Under the pieces are notes generated by a model that made no database searches, had not been told where the DNA came from, and was given only the letters and a program-made list of their open reading frames with translations. A stretch of 64,000 nucleotides of DNA, taken from NCBI GenBank assembly GCA_910579295.1, contig CAJTTC010000002.1:107604-171603 (forward strand). The letters are read 5' to 3'. The stretch comes from an uncultured Christensenella sp. (GTDB lineage: Bacteria; Bacillota_A; Clostridia; Christensenellales; Borkfalkiaceae). The stretch's first letter is position 1. Each line of letters opens with the position of its first letter. The position numbers and the translations under genes are program-made. Positions 16,965-25,751 of the stretch are shown here, in pieces.

Positions 16965-17050
16965 CTACTTTTTCCTGTATTTTTTATATTGTAATTAACC
17001 TGCGCCGCCTGTACGTCCGATATGCTCCGACCTCAATTCCGCTAAACTGC

Positions 17051-17080
17051 AAAAGAGGGGGCTTTGTTTAACCCCCGCTT
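17051..17080 (-). terminator. terminator after the repeat-protein gene
   Basis: On the minus strand a GGGGG...CCCCC hairpin (17076-17057) is followed by TCTTTT, directly downstream of the stop at 17100. It separates the repeat gene from the RNase J gene. Confidence 0.55.
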
Positions 17081-17099
17081 TTCATTAGTTAAAAACACT

Positions 17100-19610
17100 T
17101 TATTTGTTTTTGCTGACGTCCTTGACAAGACCGTCCTCGATCAGCTCTTCCATTGTTTCGTAAGGATACATAGCCGCATAGTCACGTTCCGCAACGCGGT
17201 GCTTTTCGCCGTTCCTCTTTTCAAGCATAGCGTCGATAAGCCTTATCGCCTTTTTAACGCCGAGAGGGCTCTTCACCTTTACCATCATAGGCGTGCCGTG
17301 CATCGACTTGTTGTCCGACACGTCAACCTGATGATATACGGACGTGGGGAATTCGTCGGGGTCGAGAGCGAGGTACAGACAAAGCGTCTTGCCCCTTATC
17401 TTGAACCTTGCTATGGTTTCTCTGCCCTTGTTGAAGCGCTCCGAGCCCCAAGCCACGTTGGAGTTAACCTTCTTGTAGGAGAGCAACGCCGTCTTGACCC
17501 GTCCGTAATAAGTCTTTTGCTCGTCCGAGCCCTGAATAATTCTTGCTATAAAGGAGCGGTTGTATTTCATCATATTGGCGAAATCCACGCCGCCCGAAAT
17601 CCCGTCGGGCATTATCTCGCCGTCGGTGAGATTTTCGTCCAGATCCTCGACTATTTCGTCGATGCCCTCGTCTTCTTCCTCATCCTCTTCCCCGTCGGCG
17701 TTCTCCTCAGCGCTCTCTTCGATTACTTCTTCCTGCGCTTCCTCTCCCACAAGGTCGCTTACCGTTACGAGCTCTTCCTCGGGCTGAACCTCTTCAACCG
17801 CCTCGCAGGGCGCCGTTTCGTTGTTAGCCGCCGCAACGACTATGCCGCTCAACAGCATCTTCTTTATCTCTTCGACGTCCCCGTCAAGCTTGTCGAACCG
17901 CTTGCCGTATTCTTCCTTGATACGCTCCAATTCGCCGTCGACCTTGGCGTAACGCTCGCCGTTGTCCCGAGCCATTTCACCCGAAATACTGTCGGTTATG
18001 CGCGTAAGCCCCTCGTCGTCGATGACTATTTCAAAATCGCTCTCTTCCTGATTTTCGACTATGCGCTCCGAAACGGAAGCCGCTATGCCCTCGCTGTCGA
18101 TGACGGGCGTTGCGGGGAGCGCGGGGATAATGCCTGCGACAACCTTATCGGCAATATCCGCGCTGTCGATTTCGGGCATATAATTCGAAAGTATAGCCGC
18201 CGCCTTGTCGGCAAGCACGTCCTCGTTTATGTCGGCATTGACGGAAAGCTTTTCGGAAATCGCCCTTGCAAGCTCTTCCGCGTCGACGTCCTCGCCCGCC
18301 GCGGTAGCCATAAACGCGGGATTGAGCTTTTCTGCGACAGACGCCGCAATAAGGTCGTAATTGAGTTTGTTCTCCACAGCCCTCGCGAGCGAATCGCAGC
18401 CGTCGTCGTCGACGGTTATTTCAAACTGTTCGGGAGATATCGTGCCCACGCGCTTAGCAACGCAGTCGGCAATTTCGTCCGAGTCTATCGCGTCGGCGAG
18501 GTTTTTGACGACCGCTTCGGCTATCAGCTCGTCCGAGAGCGAGAAGTTGAGTCTGTTGGCAATGTCCTCCGCCAAAGCCTGTTCGTCGAGGTTAGCCTCG
18601 TATGCGGCAGGGGAAGCTTGCGCGTCCTCCGTTTCTTTCAGTCTTTCGGCGACAGCGTCCGCCAATCTCTCCTCGTTTACAGCCACGGCGGGCTCGTACG
18701 CGGGTATGGCAATCTTGTCGGCAACCTTGCGCGAAAGCTCTTCGACGTCGAGGTCTACCGAATCGGCCGCAACAGCCGTCTGGGGCACTACTATCTGTTC
18801 GGCTACGCGCGCCGCGATATAGTCCGCAGAAACGGGCTCTTGCACGGATACCGCCTCCGCAACCTTGGAAGCGAGAAGGTCGTAATCTATTTCAGCCTGT
18901 ACCGATACGGGCTCGGCAGTCGCATACGCGGAAGCCGCGGCTGTTTCGTCGGATACGGTTGAGTACGCCGCGGGAATCTTTTCGCACACCTTTTCGGCGA
19001 TTGCTTCGTAGTCCACGTCTTCGGCGATTGCCTGCGGAACGTAAATCCTCTTGGCAACCGAATATCCGAGCTCCTCATAGTCGACGTTTACGGGCGGCAT
19101 CTTTTCGCATACCTTTGCGGCAAGCTCTTCATAATCGATATCCTCGGCGATTGCCTTGGGGATATAAATGCTCTTGGCTACGGAGAAGCCCAACCTGTCG
19201 TAATCCAGATCCTCAGCCGACAAACTGACGTTGCCGACGGGCGCGCCCGACGCATATCCCGCGGGTGAGCCGTCGGGAATAATAATCTTGGCGGCAACGC
19301 GTGAAGCGAGCTCGTCCACGTCGAACGAAGCGCCGTCCGCAGTCTGCGCGGGAGCTTTTGAAGCAACCTTGTCGGGAATGCTCTGTATCATTTTGGCAAG
19401 AGTGGTATACAAGCCCTCAATCTGCGCGGAAACGTAGGAGATTTCCCTTTTAAGTTTAGCGTTTTCCTCGGTCAGCTTGCGGATCACGGCGTTCCCGTCG
19501 CCTGCGGCAACGCGCGCTTCGAGAGAAGCGACCTGCCTTGAAAGCTGGTCCACCCTCGTCAAAATAACGTTGCCGACGGTCAATCCTTTTCCGTTCTTGT
19601 TGTCACCCAT
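17100..19610 (-). CDS. 836-aa helical-repeat protein with conserved C-terminal domain, unknown function
   Basis: No signal peptide or membrane segment, so probably cytoplasmic. Residues about 12-75 form a predicted coiled coil (VDQLSRQVASLEARV). Residues about 90-560 contain some 18 degenerate copies of a 14-residue unit with consensus D-[VIL]-[DN]-x-E-x-[LI]-A-x-x-V-A-x-[KR]-[IL], such as DVDAEELARAISEKL. One longer block (LDYDRLGFSVAKSI to VCEKM, about 37 residues) is repeated almost intact. A short coiled coil (about 575-615) and a strongly acidic linker (EEDEEEDEGIDEIVEDLDE) follow, then a ~150-residue folded domain with SFIARIIQGSDEQKTYYG and FKIRGKTLCLYLALDPDEF. That last domain is a kind seen at the C terminus of varied Firmicute proteins but has no function known to me. 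The start at 19610 has GAGGTGG upstream; a promoter is 160 bp further. Confidence 0.8.
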   Translation of the reverse strand: MGDNKNGKGLTVGNVILTRVDQLSRQVASLEARVAAGDGNAVIRKLTEENAKLKREISYVSAQIEGLYTTLAKMIQSIPDKVASKAPAQTADGASFDVDELASRVAAKIIIPDGSPAGYASGAPVGNVSLSAEDLDYDRLGFSVAKSIYIPKAIAEDIDYEELAAKVCEKMPPVNVDYEELGYSVAKRIYVPQAIAEDVDYEAIAEKVCEKIPAAYSTVSDETAAASAYATAEPVSVQAEIDYDLLASKVAEAVSVQEPVSADYIAARVAEQIVVPQTAVAADSVDLDVEELSRKVADKIAIPAYEPAVAVNEERLADAVAERLKETEDAQASPAAYEANLDEQALAEDIANRLNFSLSDELIAEAVVKNLADAIDSDEIADCVAKRVGTISPEQFEITVDDDGCDSLARAVENKLNYDLIAASVAEKLNPAFMATAAGEDVDAEELARAISEKLSVNADINEDVLADKAAAILSNYMPEIDSADIADKVVAGIIPALPATPVIDSEGIAASVSERIVENQEESDFEIVIDDEGLTRITDSISGEMARDNGERYAKVDGELERIKEEYGKRFDKLDGDVEEIKKMLLSGIVVAAANNETAPCEAVEEVQPEEELVTVSDLVGEEAQEEVIEESAEENADGEEDEEEDEGIDEIVEDLDENLTDGEIMPDGISGGVDFANMMKYNRSFIARIIQGSDEQKTYYGRVKTALLSYKKVNSNVAWGSERFNKGRETIARFKIRGKTLCLYLALDPDEFPTSVYHQVDVSDNKSMHGTPMMVKVKSPLGVKKAIRLIDAMLEKRNGEKHRVAERDYAAMYPYETMEELIEDGLVKDVSKNK

Positions 19611-19770
19611 AGTTCCACCTCTGAAATAATTTTCTCGCCGCGTTTTATTACGGCGATTTCCGTAATTTTTGTTTTTGCCGCATTTTTTATGCGGATTTGC
19701 CGCCGAAAAGCGTTTAATTGCGGGATATATGCGCCCCAATTACCCCGAGCGACACTGATACTCATTACTT

Positions 19771-19799
19771 AGTTTACAACAATTTTGCGCAATTGTAAA
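19771..19799 (-). promoter_or_regulatory. promoter of the repeat-protein gene
   Basis: On the minus strand TTTACA (19799-19794), 17 bp, TAAACT (19776-19771). The leader to the ATG at 19610 is about 155 nt and contains no ORF of note. Confidence 0.45.
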
Positions 19800-20106
19800 T
19801 ATAATTAAAGGAAATTTTTAACGAATTTTAAGAAATTTTTTTGAAGCGGAGCGCGCCCTCTCCGTGCATTTTATGTTTTTTTATTCAAAATGATAATTTA
19901 ATATGCAAAATGCTTGTATATTTTTGCGCATTGATGTATAATAATTGCAATTTATACAGTTTTGCGCATAAACACAGAAAAAAATTCAAAAATTATGCAA
20001 ATTTAACGGTTATGCTGAAGCCGACGCCGCTTCACGCGCCTATGCCGTCCGTAAATTTAGCATAAGCGTCAACTTATTAATATAATAAATAACGAGGTTT
20101 TTAGTT
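19800..20106 (+). other. AT-rich leader region of serC
   Basis: Non-coding and AT-rich. It holds the serC promoter (19914-19942) and a long, about 155-nt leader. Within the leader TTATGCT (20011-20017) can pair with AGCATAA (20059-20065) across a 41-nt loop that is locally GC-rich. I see neither T-box sequence nor any riboswitch consensus, nor a terminator before serC. Confidence 0.5.
19914..19942 (+). promoter_or_regulatory. serC-serA promoter
   Basis: TTGTAT (19914-19919), 17 bp, TATAAT (19937-19942). Confidence 0.65.
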
Positions 20107-21180
20107 ATGAGAGTTTATAATTTTGCGGCGGGACCTTCCACCCTGCCCTTGGAAGCGCTTGAAAAAGCACAGGCTGAATTTCTTGATTTTGCGGGAACGG
20201 GAATGTCCGTCACCGAAATTTCGCACAGGGATAAGGCGTACGAAACGGTAGTAAGGCAAGCGGAAAGCCTTGTAAGAGAGCTTCTGAACGTGCCCGAGGA
20301 CTACGCGGTCATTTTTGTTCAGGGCGGAGCGAGCACGCAATTTGCCGCCGTTCCCCTCAACCTTATGCGGGGCGGCAAAGCCGATTACATAGTTACGGGC
20401 AACTTTGCAAAAAAGGCGTGGCAGGAAGGTCAGCTTTACGGCGAAGCGGTTAAAATCGGCGACAGCTCGGATAAGACCTACACGTATATTCCCGACCTTG
20501 ACAAGCTGAAATATTCGGAGGGCGCGGACTATCTGCACATTACCTCCAACAACACGATTTTCGGTTCGCGGTATGCCGAATTTCCCAAGTGCGCCGCGCC
20601 GCTCGTCGCAGATATGTCGTCGGAGATTTTCTCACGCGAGATTAACGTGAGCGATTTCGGCGTGATATATGCGGGCGCGCAGAAAAATCTTGCCCCTGCG
20701 GGCGTAACTATCGTCATAGCAAAGCGCAGTTTAATTCAAGACCCGTTAAAGATTTGCCCGACTATGCTAAGGTGGAAGGTGCAGGATGAAAACGGTTCGC
20801 TGTACAATACACCCCCCGCTTTCTCCATATATATGGCTTGGCTTGTCCTTCAAAATCTTAAAGACAAGGGCGGCGTAAAGGCTATGCAGCAGCAGAACGA
20901 ATACAAGGCGGGATTGCTGTACGACTTTATAGACAACTCCAAACTGTACAAAAACAACGTTGAAAAGAAGTACCGTTCGATTATGAACGTGCCCTTTGTT
21001 ACGGGCAGCGAGGAACTTGACGCAAAGTTTGTAGCCGAGGCTAAAAAGGCGGGATTGGTGTCGCTTAAAGGACACAGGATAGTCGGCGGTATGCGCGCCT
21101 CGATCTACAACGCTATGCCCGTCGAGGGCGTTAAGGCGCTCATAGAGTTTATGACGAAGTTTGAAAAGGAGAACGGTTAA
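20107..21180 (+). CDS. serC: phosphoserine aminotransferase
   Basis: SerC transaminates 3-phosphohydroxypyruvate with glutamate to give phosphoserine; PLP dependent, cytoplasmic. The 357-aa protein begins MRVYNFAAGPSTLPLEALEKA, the family signature, followed by GTGMSVTEISHRDK and VQGGASTQFAAVPLNL. The PLP lysine is in GAQKNLAPAG near residue 194. The stop TAA is immediately followed by the serA ATG, so the two form an operon. A phosphoserine phosphatase is not in the window. Confidence 0.97.
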   Translation: MRVYNFAAGPSTLPLEALEKAQAEFLDFAGTGMSVTEISHRDKAYETVVRQAESLVRELLNVPEDYAVIFVQGGASTQFAAVPLNLMRGGKADYIVTGNFAKKAWQEGQLYGEAVKIGDSSDKTYTYIPDLDKLKYSEGADYLHITSNNTIFGSRYAEFPKCAAPLVADMSSEIFSREINVSDFGVIYAGAQKNLAPAGVTIVIAKRSLIQDPLKICPTMLRWKVQDENGSLYNTPPAFSIYMAWLVLQNLKDKGGVKAMQQQNEYKAGLLYDFIDNSKLYKNNVEKKYRSIMNVPFVTGSEELDAKFVAEAKKAGLVSLKGHRIVGGMRASIYNAMPVEGVKALIEFMTKFEKENG

Positions 21181-22338
21181 ATGAAAAAAATACTCAGACT
21201 GAACGCTATCTCCCCGCTTGCAGACGTGATTTTTGCCGATTGCGATTACGGCGACAGGGTTGAAAATCCCGACGGCATAATGGTACGTTCGGCGGCAATG
21301 GCGGACTACGCGGCAGGGGATAACCTGCTTGCCGTGGCGCGCGCGGGCGCAGGCACTAACAACATACCCGTAAGCGCGTATACGGAAAAGGGCATAGTCG
21401 TTTTCAACACCCCGGGTGCAAACGCCAACGCCGTTAAAGAGCTTGTTATATGCGAGCTGTTTTTGGGCGGCAGAAAGATTTGCGACGCGATAGATTGGGT
21501 AAAAACGCTTAAAGGCGAGGGCGCGAACGTGGGCAAGCTTGTGGAAAAAGGCAAATCGTCGTTCGTAGGCGGCGAAATTTCGGGAAAGACTTTGGGAGTT
21601 ATAGGTTTGGGCGCGATAGGCATTGCCGTTGCAAACGCGGCGTACGCCCTCGGTATGAACGTCCTGGGCTGCGACCCCTATCTCTCAACCGCCAACGCTC
21701 TGCTCTTAAATCCCGCGGTCAAGGTCGTTGCCTCGCGCGAGGAGATATATAAGAACGCCGACTACATTTCCGTACACGTTCCGCTCACCCCCGACACAAA
21801 GGCAATGTTCAACGAACAGACCGTAGCCCTGCTTAAAGACGGCGCGGTGCTTATAAATAACTCCCGCGGAGAGCTTGCGGACGATAACGCGATAATAGCG
21901 GCTTTGGACAGCGGCAAGCTTTCACGCTATATAACCGACTTCCCCACCGACAAGCTTATAGGCGTTAAAAACGCTATATGCGTGCCCCATTTGGGCGCTA
22001 GCACGCCCGAGGCGGAGGACAACTGCGCGGTTATGGCGGCTAAACAGCTCACCGATTATTTGGATAACGGCAATATCGTAAACAGCGTAAACTATCCTGC
22101 CGTAAGCGCGGCGAGAGAGGGCGCGGCGAGGATTTGTATTCATCACAAAAACGTAGCGAATATGATTGCGCAATGCACGGCGGCAGTGTCGTCCGCGGGG
22201 CTGAATATCGAAAATATGACCGATAAATCCAAGGGCGACTTCGCGTACTGCATACTCGACGTAAACGCAAAGCCCACCCCCGCCCTCGAAAAGACAATCG
22301 CGGCTATCGACGGCGTTATCCGCGTAAGAGTTATCTGA
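21181..22338 (+). CDS. serA: D-3-phosphoglycerate dehydrogenase
   Basis: The first step of serine synthesis, oxidising 3-phosphoglycerate with NAD. The 385-aa protein has the NAD-binding motif GVIGLGAIG near residues 139-147, the catalytic Arg in INNSRGEL, the Glu of the 2-hydroxyacid dehydrogenase family, and the catalytic His in CVPHLGAST. The C-terminal ~75 residues (IAQCTAAVSSAGLNIENM onward) look like a single ACT domain, which in this family senses serine. It starts on the base after serC's stop with AGGAGA in the end of serC. A terminator hairpin begins 50 bp after the stop. Confidence 0.95.
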   Translation: MKKILRLNAISPLADVIFADCDYGDRVENPDGIMVRSAAMADYAAGDNLLAVARAGAGTNNIPVSAYTEKGIVVFNTPGANANAVKELVICELFLGGRKICDAIDWVKTLKGEGANVGKLVEKGKSSFVGGEISGKTLGVIGLGAIGIAVANAAYALGMNVLGCDPYLSTANALLLNPAVKVVASREEIYKNADYISVHVPLTPDTKAMFNEQTVALLKDGAVLINNSRGELADDNAIIAALDSGKLSRYITDFPTDKLIGVKNAICVPHLGASTPEAEDNCAVMAAKQLTDYLDNGNIVNSVNYPAVSAAREGAARICIHHKNVANMIAQCTAAVSSAGLNIENMTDKSKGDFAYCILDVNAKPTPALEKTIAAIDGVIRVRVI

Positions 22339-22387
22339 ATTTATCAAGGTTAAAAACCGCATTGCCCGGTTGAATATAAATTAAACG

Positions 22388-22433
22388 CTCCGTACATAAT
22401 GATTACAGATAATTCTATGTACGGAGGTTTTTT
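22388..22433 (+). terminator. terminator of serC-serA that contains the next gene's ribosome binding site
   Basis: A perfect 11-bp stem, CTCCGTACATA (22388-22398) with TATGTACGGAG (22416-22426), is followed by G and T6. It reads as an intrinsic terminator. The 3' arm and U-tract contain ACGGAGG, the only ribosome binding site of the small ORF that starts at 22434. Confidence 0.8.
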
Positions 22434-22595
22434 ATGTCTAAAAGCAAGAAAAAAGTGAGAAAACTGACTGACGAACAGTACAACGAATACATTTCCACGT
22501 TGAGAAACGACGGCGCGCTGTACTCTGCTGACGGAAGTATTTTCGTTCCGCCCGAGATAGACAAGCCCGACAACGAAAAAAAGCAAGGCGAATAG
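22434..22595 (+). CDS. 53-aa basic small protein, unknown function
   Basis: ATG at 22434 to TAG at 22595. The protein begins MSKSKKKVRKLTDEQYNEYI, contains YSADGSIFVPPEIDK and ends in a lysine/glutamate tail. It has no cysteine and no membrane segment. Codon use matches the neighbours and the ribosome binding site GGAGG is optimal, so I consider it a real gene; it is too short to be found by length alone. The binding site sits in the 3' arm of the serA terminator hairpin, so translation from read-through RNA should be low unless transcription starts inside the hairpin loop or the stem is opened. Confidence 0.65.
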   Translation: MSKSKKKVRKLTDEQYNEYISTLRNDGALYSADGSIFVPPEIDKPDNEKKQGE

Positions 22596-22735
22596 AAGCG
22601 TGCCGCTTCGCCCAAGTCCTTTAATTGCTAACGCGGAAGCGTGTCGCTTCTGCCAAGTCCTTTAATTGCTAACGCACAAGTCAAAACTTGACATCGGCAA
22701 AACGGAAGCGTGCCGCTTCGCCCAAGTCCTTAAAC
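22595..22735 (+). repeat. three copies of a ~40-bp repeat with internal hairpin
   Basis: Copies start at 22595, 22636 and 22705. Each opens with the palindrome GAAGCGTGCCGCTTC (one copy has T for C) followed by GCCCAAGTCCTT; the first two copies continue identically with TAATTGCTAACGC and are 41 bp apart. The third is separated by 29 bp of other sequence. The first copy overlaps the stop of the 53-aa ORF. Confidence 0.85.
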
Positions 22736-22776
22736 CTATCGACTATGGAGCGCGCAATTCCATATTCAAACACAAT

Positions 22777-22809
22777 TCCTCCTACGGAGTTCCGCAGGAG
22801 GATTTTTTT
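22777..22809 (+). terminator. strong terminator before the convergent spoIVA
   Basis: TCCTCCTACGGA (22777-22788) pairs with TCCGCAGGAGGA (22791-22802) with one mismatch and a GT loop, followed by T7. It ends plus-strand transcripts from the 53-aa ORF and repeats. Confidence 0.85.
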
Positions 22810-22817
22810 ATAAAGTA

Positions 22818-24290
22818 TCAAAGAAGTATGCAGATAACTCCGCCCTTGCCCTCGTTTACTATACGGGTTATGGTTCTGCGCATTTTATTGCGCGTATCGT
22901 CCTGCATAGCGTTGACTTTGCCGTCCAAGCCCTCCTTTACCATACTCTTTAACGACTTGCCGAACAGCGCCGTATTCCAAGTGCCCTGCGGGTCGGTTTC
23001 GAAGCCGTTCATTATGCCGTTGACCATATCTTCGCTCTGCGAGGCGAGCCCCATAATCGGACTGACCTCTCCGCTGACGTCCACCTTTACGACGTGATAG
23101 CTCGGCGCGCTCGCTCTCAGCTTTATGCCGACGTTCGCCCCCTGCTTAACGACCTTTGGCTTATCTAAACTTAAATCGTTATCGTCGGGACATACTATGC
23201 CGTAGCCCGTAAGCTTAGCTCTCTCGAACGCGTCCTTAACCTTGTCATAGCTTCTCTTTGCTTCCGAAGCGGCGGCAACGTACTGCATCAGCGCACCCTC
23301 GTCGCAAATGCTTTCGCCTGAAATTTCCGAGAGCATTCCGAACAGCACGCCGTCCTGCAAGCCCACGTCGACGGTCACTTTGCCCGTTGCCAGCGAAAGG
23401 CTGACGGACACGTCGCCGCGCCATATACCGCTGTCGGCAAAAGCGTCGTCGAAGAGCGAGCACTCGCGCATAACCTCTATCTTTTCGCACGCCGAACGCA
23501 CTCTCGAAAGCAACTCGGAGATTGCCGTGCTGTCTGCGGGCATAACGCGTATCCAATCGGGAATTTTCACGTCGATGCCCGTTACGGGGAACTCGAATAA
23601 TACCGCGCGGAGAATATTCGACAACTCGTCGGTCGAAGCCTTTTCGCAGTTGACGGCGACAACCGTAGCGGAATACTTGTGCTGTAATTCCTCCTTTAAC
23701 TGCTGAGCCGCTCTGCCCGCGGGGTCTGCGCAATTTAATACTATTACGAACGGCTTGCCTATTCTTTTCAGCTCGTCAACGGTGTGCTCTTCGGCGGCAA
23801 CGTATCCCTCGCGCGGGATATCGGCAATCGAGCCGTCGCACGTTACGCAAAGCCCTATCGTCGAATGGTCGCGTATGACCTTCTGCGTACCTATTGCCGC
23901 CGCCTCGGTAAAGGGCAGAGGCGTTTCGCTCCACATAGTGTTGACAAGACGGGGCGAGCCGTCCTCCTCGAAGCCGTTAGCGCCGTCGACGGCAAACCCC
24001 ACGCAGTCTATCAGCCGCACGTCGGCCTCGGCGTTGTCCACCTTAACTTTAACCGCCTTTGCGGGTATGAATTTGGGCTCGGTAGTCATAACCGTCCTGC
24101 CCGCCGCAGATTGCGGAAGCTCGTCGATCATTTCCTGCATTCTGCCGCCGTCCGCGTTGGGCAACACGAGCTCGGTCATAAACCTTTTAATAAGCGTAGA
24201 TTTACCCGTACGCACAGGACCTACCACACCTATATAAATCTCGCCGCCGCTCCTCGCCGCCATATCCTTATAAATATCGCTGTCAAACAT
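22818..24290 (-). CDS. spoIVA: stage IV sporulation protein A
   Basis: SpoIVA is the ATPase that polymerises on the forespore outer membrane as the base of the spore coat. The 490-aa protein has the family N terminus, a P-loop GPVRTGKST near residues 24-32, the conserved YPSREGYV-like switch segment (here IPREGYVAAEE), and ends GKGGVICILL, the conserved C-terminal peptide used for membrane anchoring through SpoVM. Length matches B. subtilis SpoIVA (492 aa). GGAGG precedes the start. A SigE promoter is expected upstream; I see only a poor match. Presence of the gene shows the lineage is or recently was spore forming. Confidence 0.97.
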   Translation of the reverse strand: MFDSDIYKDMAARSGGEIYIGVVGPVRTGKSTLIKRFMTELVLPNADGGRMQEMIDELPQSAAGRTVMTTEPKFIPAKAVKVKVDNAEADVRLIDCVGFAVDGANGFEEDGSPRLVNTMWSETPLPFTEAAAIGTQKVIRDHSTIGLCVTCDGSIADIPREGYVAAEEHTVDELKRIGKPFVIVLNCADPAGRAAQQLKEELQHKYSATVVAVNCEKASTDELSNILRAVLFEFPVTGIDVKIPDWIRVMPADSTAISELLSRVRSACEKIEVMRECSLFDDAFADSGIWRGDVSVSLSLATGKVTVDVGLQDGVLFGMLSEISGESICDEGALMQYVAAASEAKRSYDKVKDAFERAKLTGYGIVCPDDNDLSLDKPKVVKQGANVGIKLRASAPSYHVVKVDVSGEVSPIMGLASQSEDMVNGIMNGFETDPQGTWNTALFGKSLKSMVKEGLDGKVNAMQDDTRNKMRRTITRIVNEGKGGVICILL

Positions 24291-24402
24291 AACTTGCCTC
24301 CGCTTGTTTTTTCCGTTACGTTTAATATATTATTACGCCGCCGCTTCAATTATGACTGCCCCGTAAAATATATTGACTTTAAGGATTAAGCCGCAACACA
24401 TT

Positions 24403-24434
24403 AAAAAAGGACGGCGCAAAGCTTTGCGCCGTCC
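24403..24434 (-). terminator. terminator of the ATP-grasp gene
   Basis: A perfect 26-bp palindrome (24409-24434, GGACGGCGCAAAG and its complement) is followed on the minus strand by T6 (24408-24403). Confidence 0.85.
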
Positions 24435-24473
24435 GCATTATAAAATTTTAAAATAGTTATCCCCGCAGATAAA

Positions 24474-25667
24474 TCACCATTTTCTCTCTTCGGCTATCTC
24501 GGCGTAGAAATCGTCGAGCCTTTCCTTGGAAGAGAAATTTGCGATATACATAAAATCGCCCATTGCGCCCGAAAGAGCCTTAGGCACTCTGCCTATCATT
24601 TTTAATTCAGAGCCGAATTTATCGCGTATATCCTGCTCGCTGTAAACGTAGTCCCTGCCCTCGCGCCTGCCCGCGAACGCACAGTAATATTTTGCGCCCG
24701 TACCCGTGAGAGTGCTGTCGTAGGCAATCATATCCGCCCAGATTTTGTACACGTCGGTCGAATTCGCGTAGTTCATCATATCGGGAGAAATGCCGCCCGA
24801 GGGTCGCATATTGACTTCGAGGGCGACGACCTCGCCCTTCTTGCCTATGGGCTGATCGCACGTCAGACGGAAAAATTCAAAGTGGACGAAGCGGCTCTTC
24901 ACGCCGAATGCCTTCAAGGTTCTGCGTCCCGCGTCGCGCACGTCGTCGAAAGGCTCGTTCAGAATATAAAAGAGCGAAGTGCCGTTTTGAGTAACGACGT
25001 CCATAAGCGACAGAGGCGTTACGTTGCCCGTTTCGAATATGGGCTCTCCCTTGCTGTTGACGATAGCGTCGTACGAATTGACTTCGGCTTGGATAAACTC
25101 TTCCATAATATATGTAACGGGAAGCTTGTTTTTGAAGAATGCTTCAAGCTCCTCGTCGCTGTTTATCCTGTGAGTGTCGTTTGCGCCCACGCCGTTATCG
25201 GGCTTTACTATTACGGGATAGCCCACCTCGGCGATAAACTTTTTGCAGGTCTTGACGCCCTTTGCAAGGCAGTAACGCGCAACCTTGACGCCCGCCTTTT
25301 TATAGCAGGCTTTCATTTTGGATTTATATTTGACCTTGGGCATATCCTTGGTTTTGAAGCCCGTGCAGATATTGAAGTCCGTGCGCAGACGCGCGTCGCG
25401 TTCAAGCCAATATTCGTTGTTGCTCTCCAACCAGTCTATCTTGCCGTATCTGAACGTAAAGAACGCAACCGCGGCGAAAACCTCGTCGTAATTTTCAAGG
25501 GAAGATACCTTGTAGTACTCCGTAAGGCTCGAACGCAAGTCGTCCGTAAGATTGAAGTATTCGCAGTCGCCGATACCGAGCACGTTAAAGCCGTTATTTT
25601 TCAGCTCGCGGCAGAAACGCCAATATGTATCGGGAAAGTTGGGTGAAATAAACACAAAATTTTTCAT
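24474..25667 (-). CDS. ATP-grasp domain ligase, substrate unknown
   Basis: A 397-aa protein with the ATP-grasp fold. VGYPVIVKPDNGVGANDTHRI near residues 152-172 is the nucleotide-binding strand and glycine-rich loop, YIMEEFIQAEVNSYDAIV supplies the next conserved acidic residues, and VVALEVNMRPSGGISPDM carries the metal-binding Glu/Asn (EVNMRPSGG). The ~110-residue N-terminal domain (FVFISPNFPDTYWRFCREL) resembles the pre-ATP-grasp domain of carbamoyl-phosphate-synthase-like and amino-acid ligases. Such stand-alone proteins join a carboxylate to an amine or thiol, but the substrate cannot be read from sequence and the neighbours do not help. Single gene with its own strong terminator. Confidence 0.8.
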   Translation of the reverse strand: MKNFVFISPNFPDTYWRFCRELKNNGFNVLGIGDCEYFNLTDDLRSSLTEYYKVSSLENYDEVFAAVAFFTFRYGKIDWLESNNEYWLERDARLRTDFNICTGFKTKDMPKVKYKSKMKACYKKAGVKVARYCLAKGVKTCKKFIAEVGYPVIVKPDNGVGANDTHRINSDEELEAFFKNKLPVTYIMEEFIQAEVNSYDAIVNSKGEPIFETGNVTPLSLMDVVTQNGTSLFYILNEPFDDVRDAGRRTLKAFGVKSRFVHFEFFRLTCDQPIGKKGEVVALEVNMRPSGGISPDMMNYANSTDVYKIWADMIAYDSTLTGTGAKYYCAFAGRREGRDYVYSEQDIRDKFGSELKMIGRVPKALSGAMGDFMYIANFSSKERLDDFYAEIAEERKW

Positions 25668-25751
25668 ATTATATCCTTCTTATTTCTCATATTCTTCTTT
25701 TATCAATTGAGCGGCATATATCCCGCGTTTAATGCAAAATCGGCAGCCGTT

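Noticed and set aside
17064..18962. A 632-aa plus-strand open frame
   Set aside because: It is entirely antisense to the repeat protein, whose repeat pattern and acidic linker are clearly protein level; the antisense frame is an artefact of its codon use.
19949..20106. T-box or SAM/serine-type riboswitch before serC
   Set aside because: No T-box sequence, no terminator before serC and no known riboswitch core is present.
22595..22735. CRISPR array
   Set aside because: Only three units; two are directly adjacent with no unique spacer of uniform length, and no cas genes are nearby.
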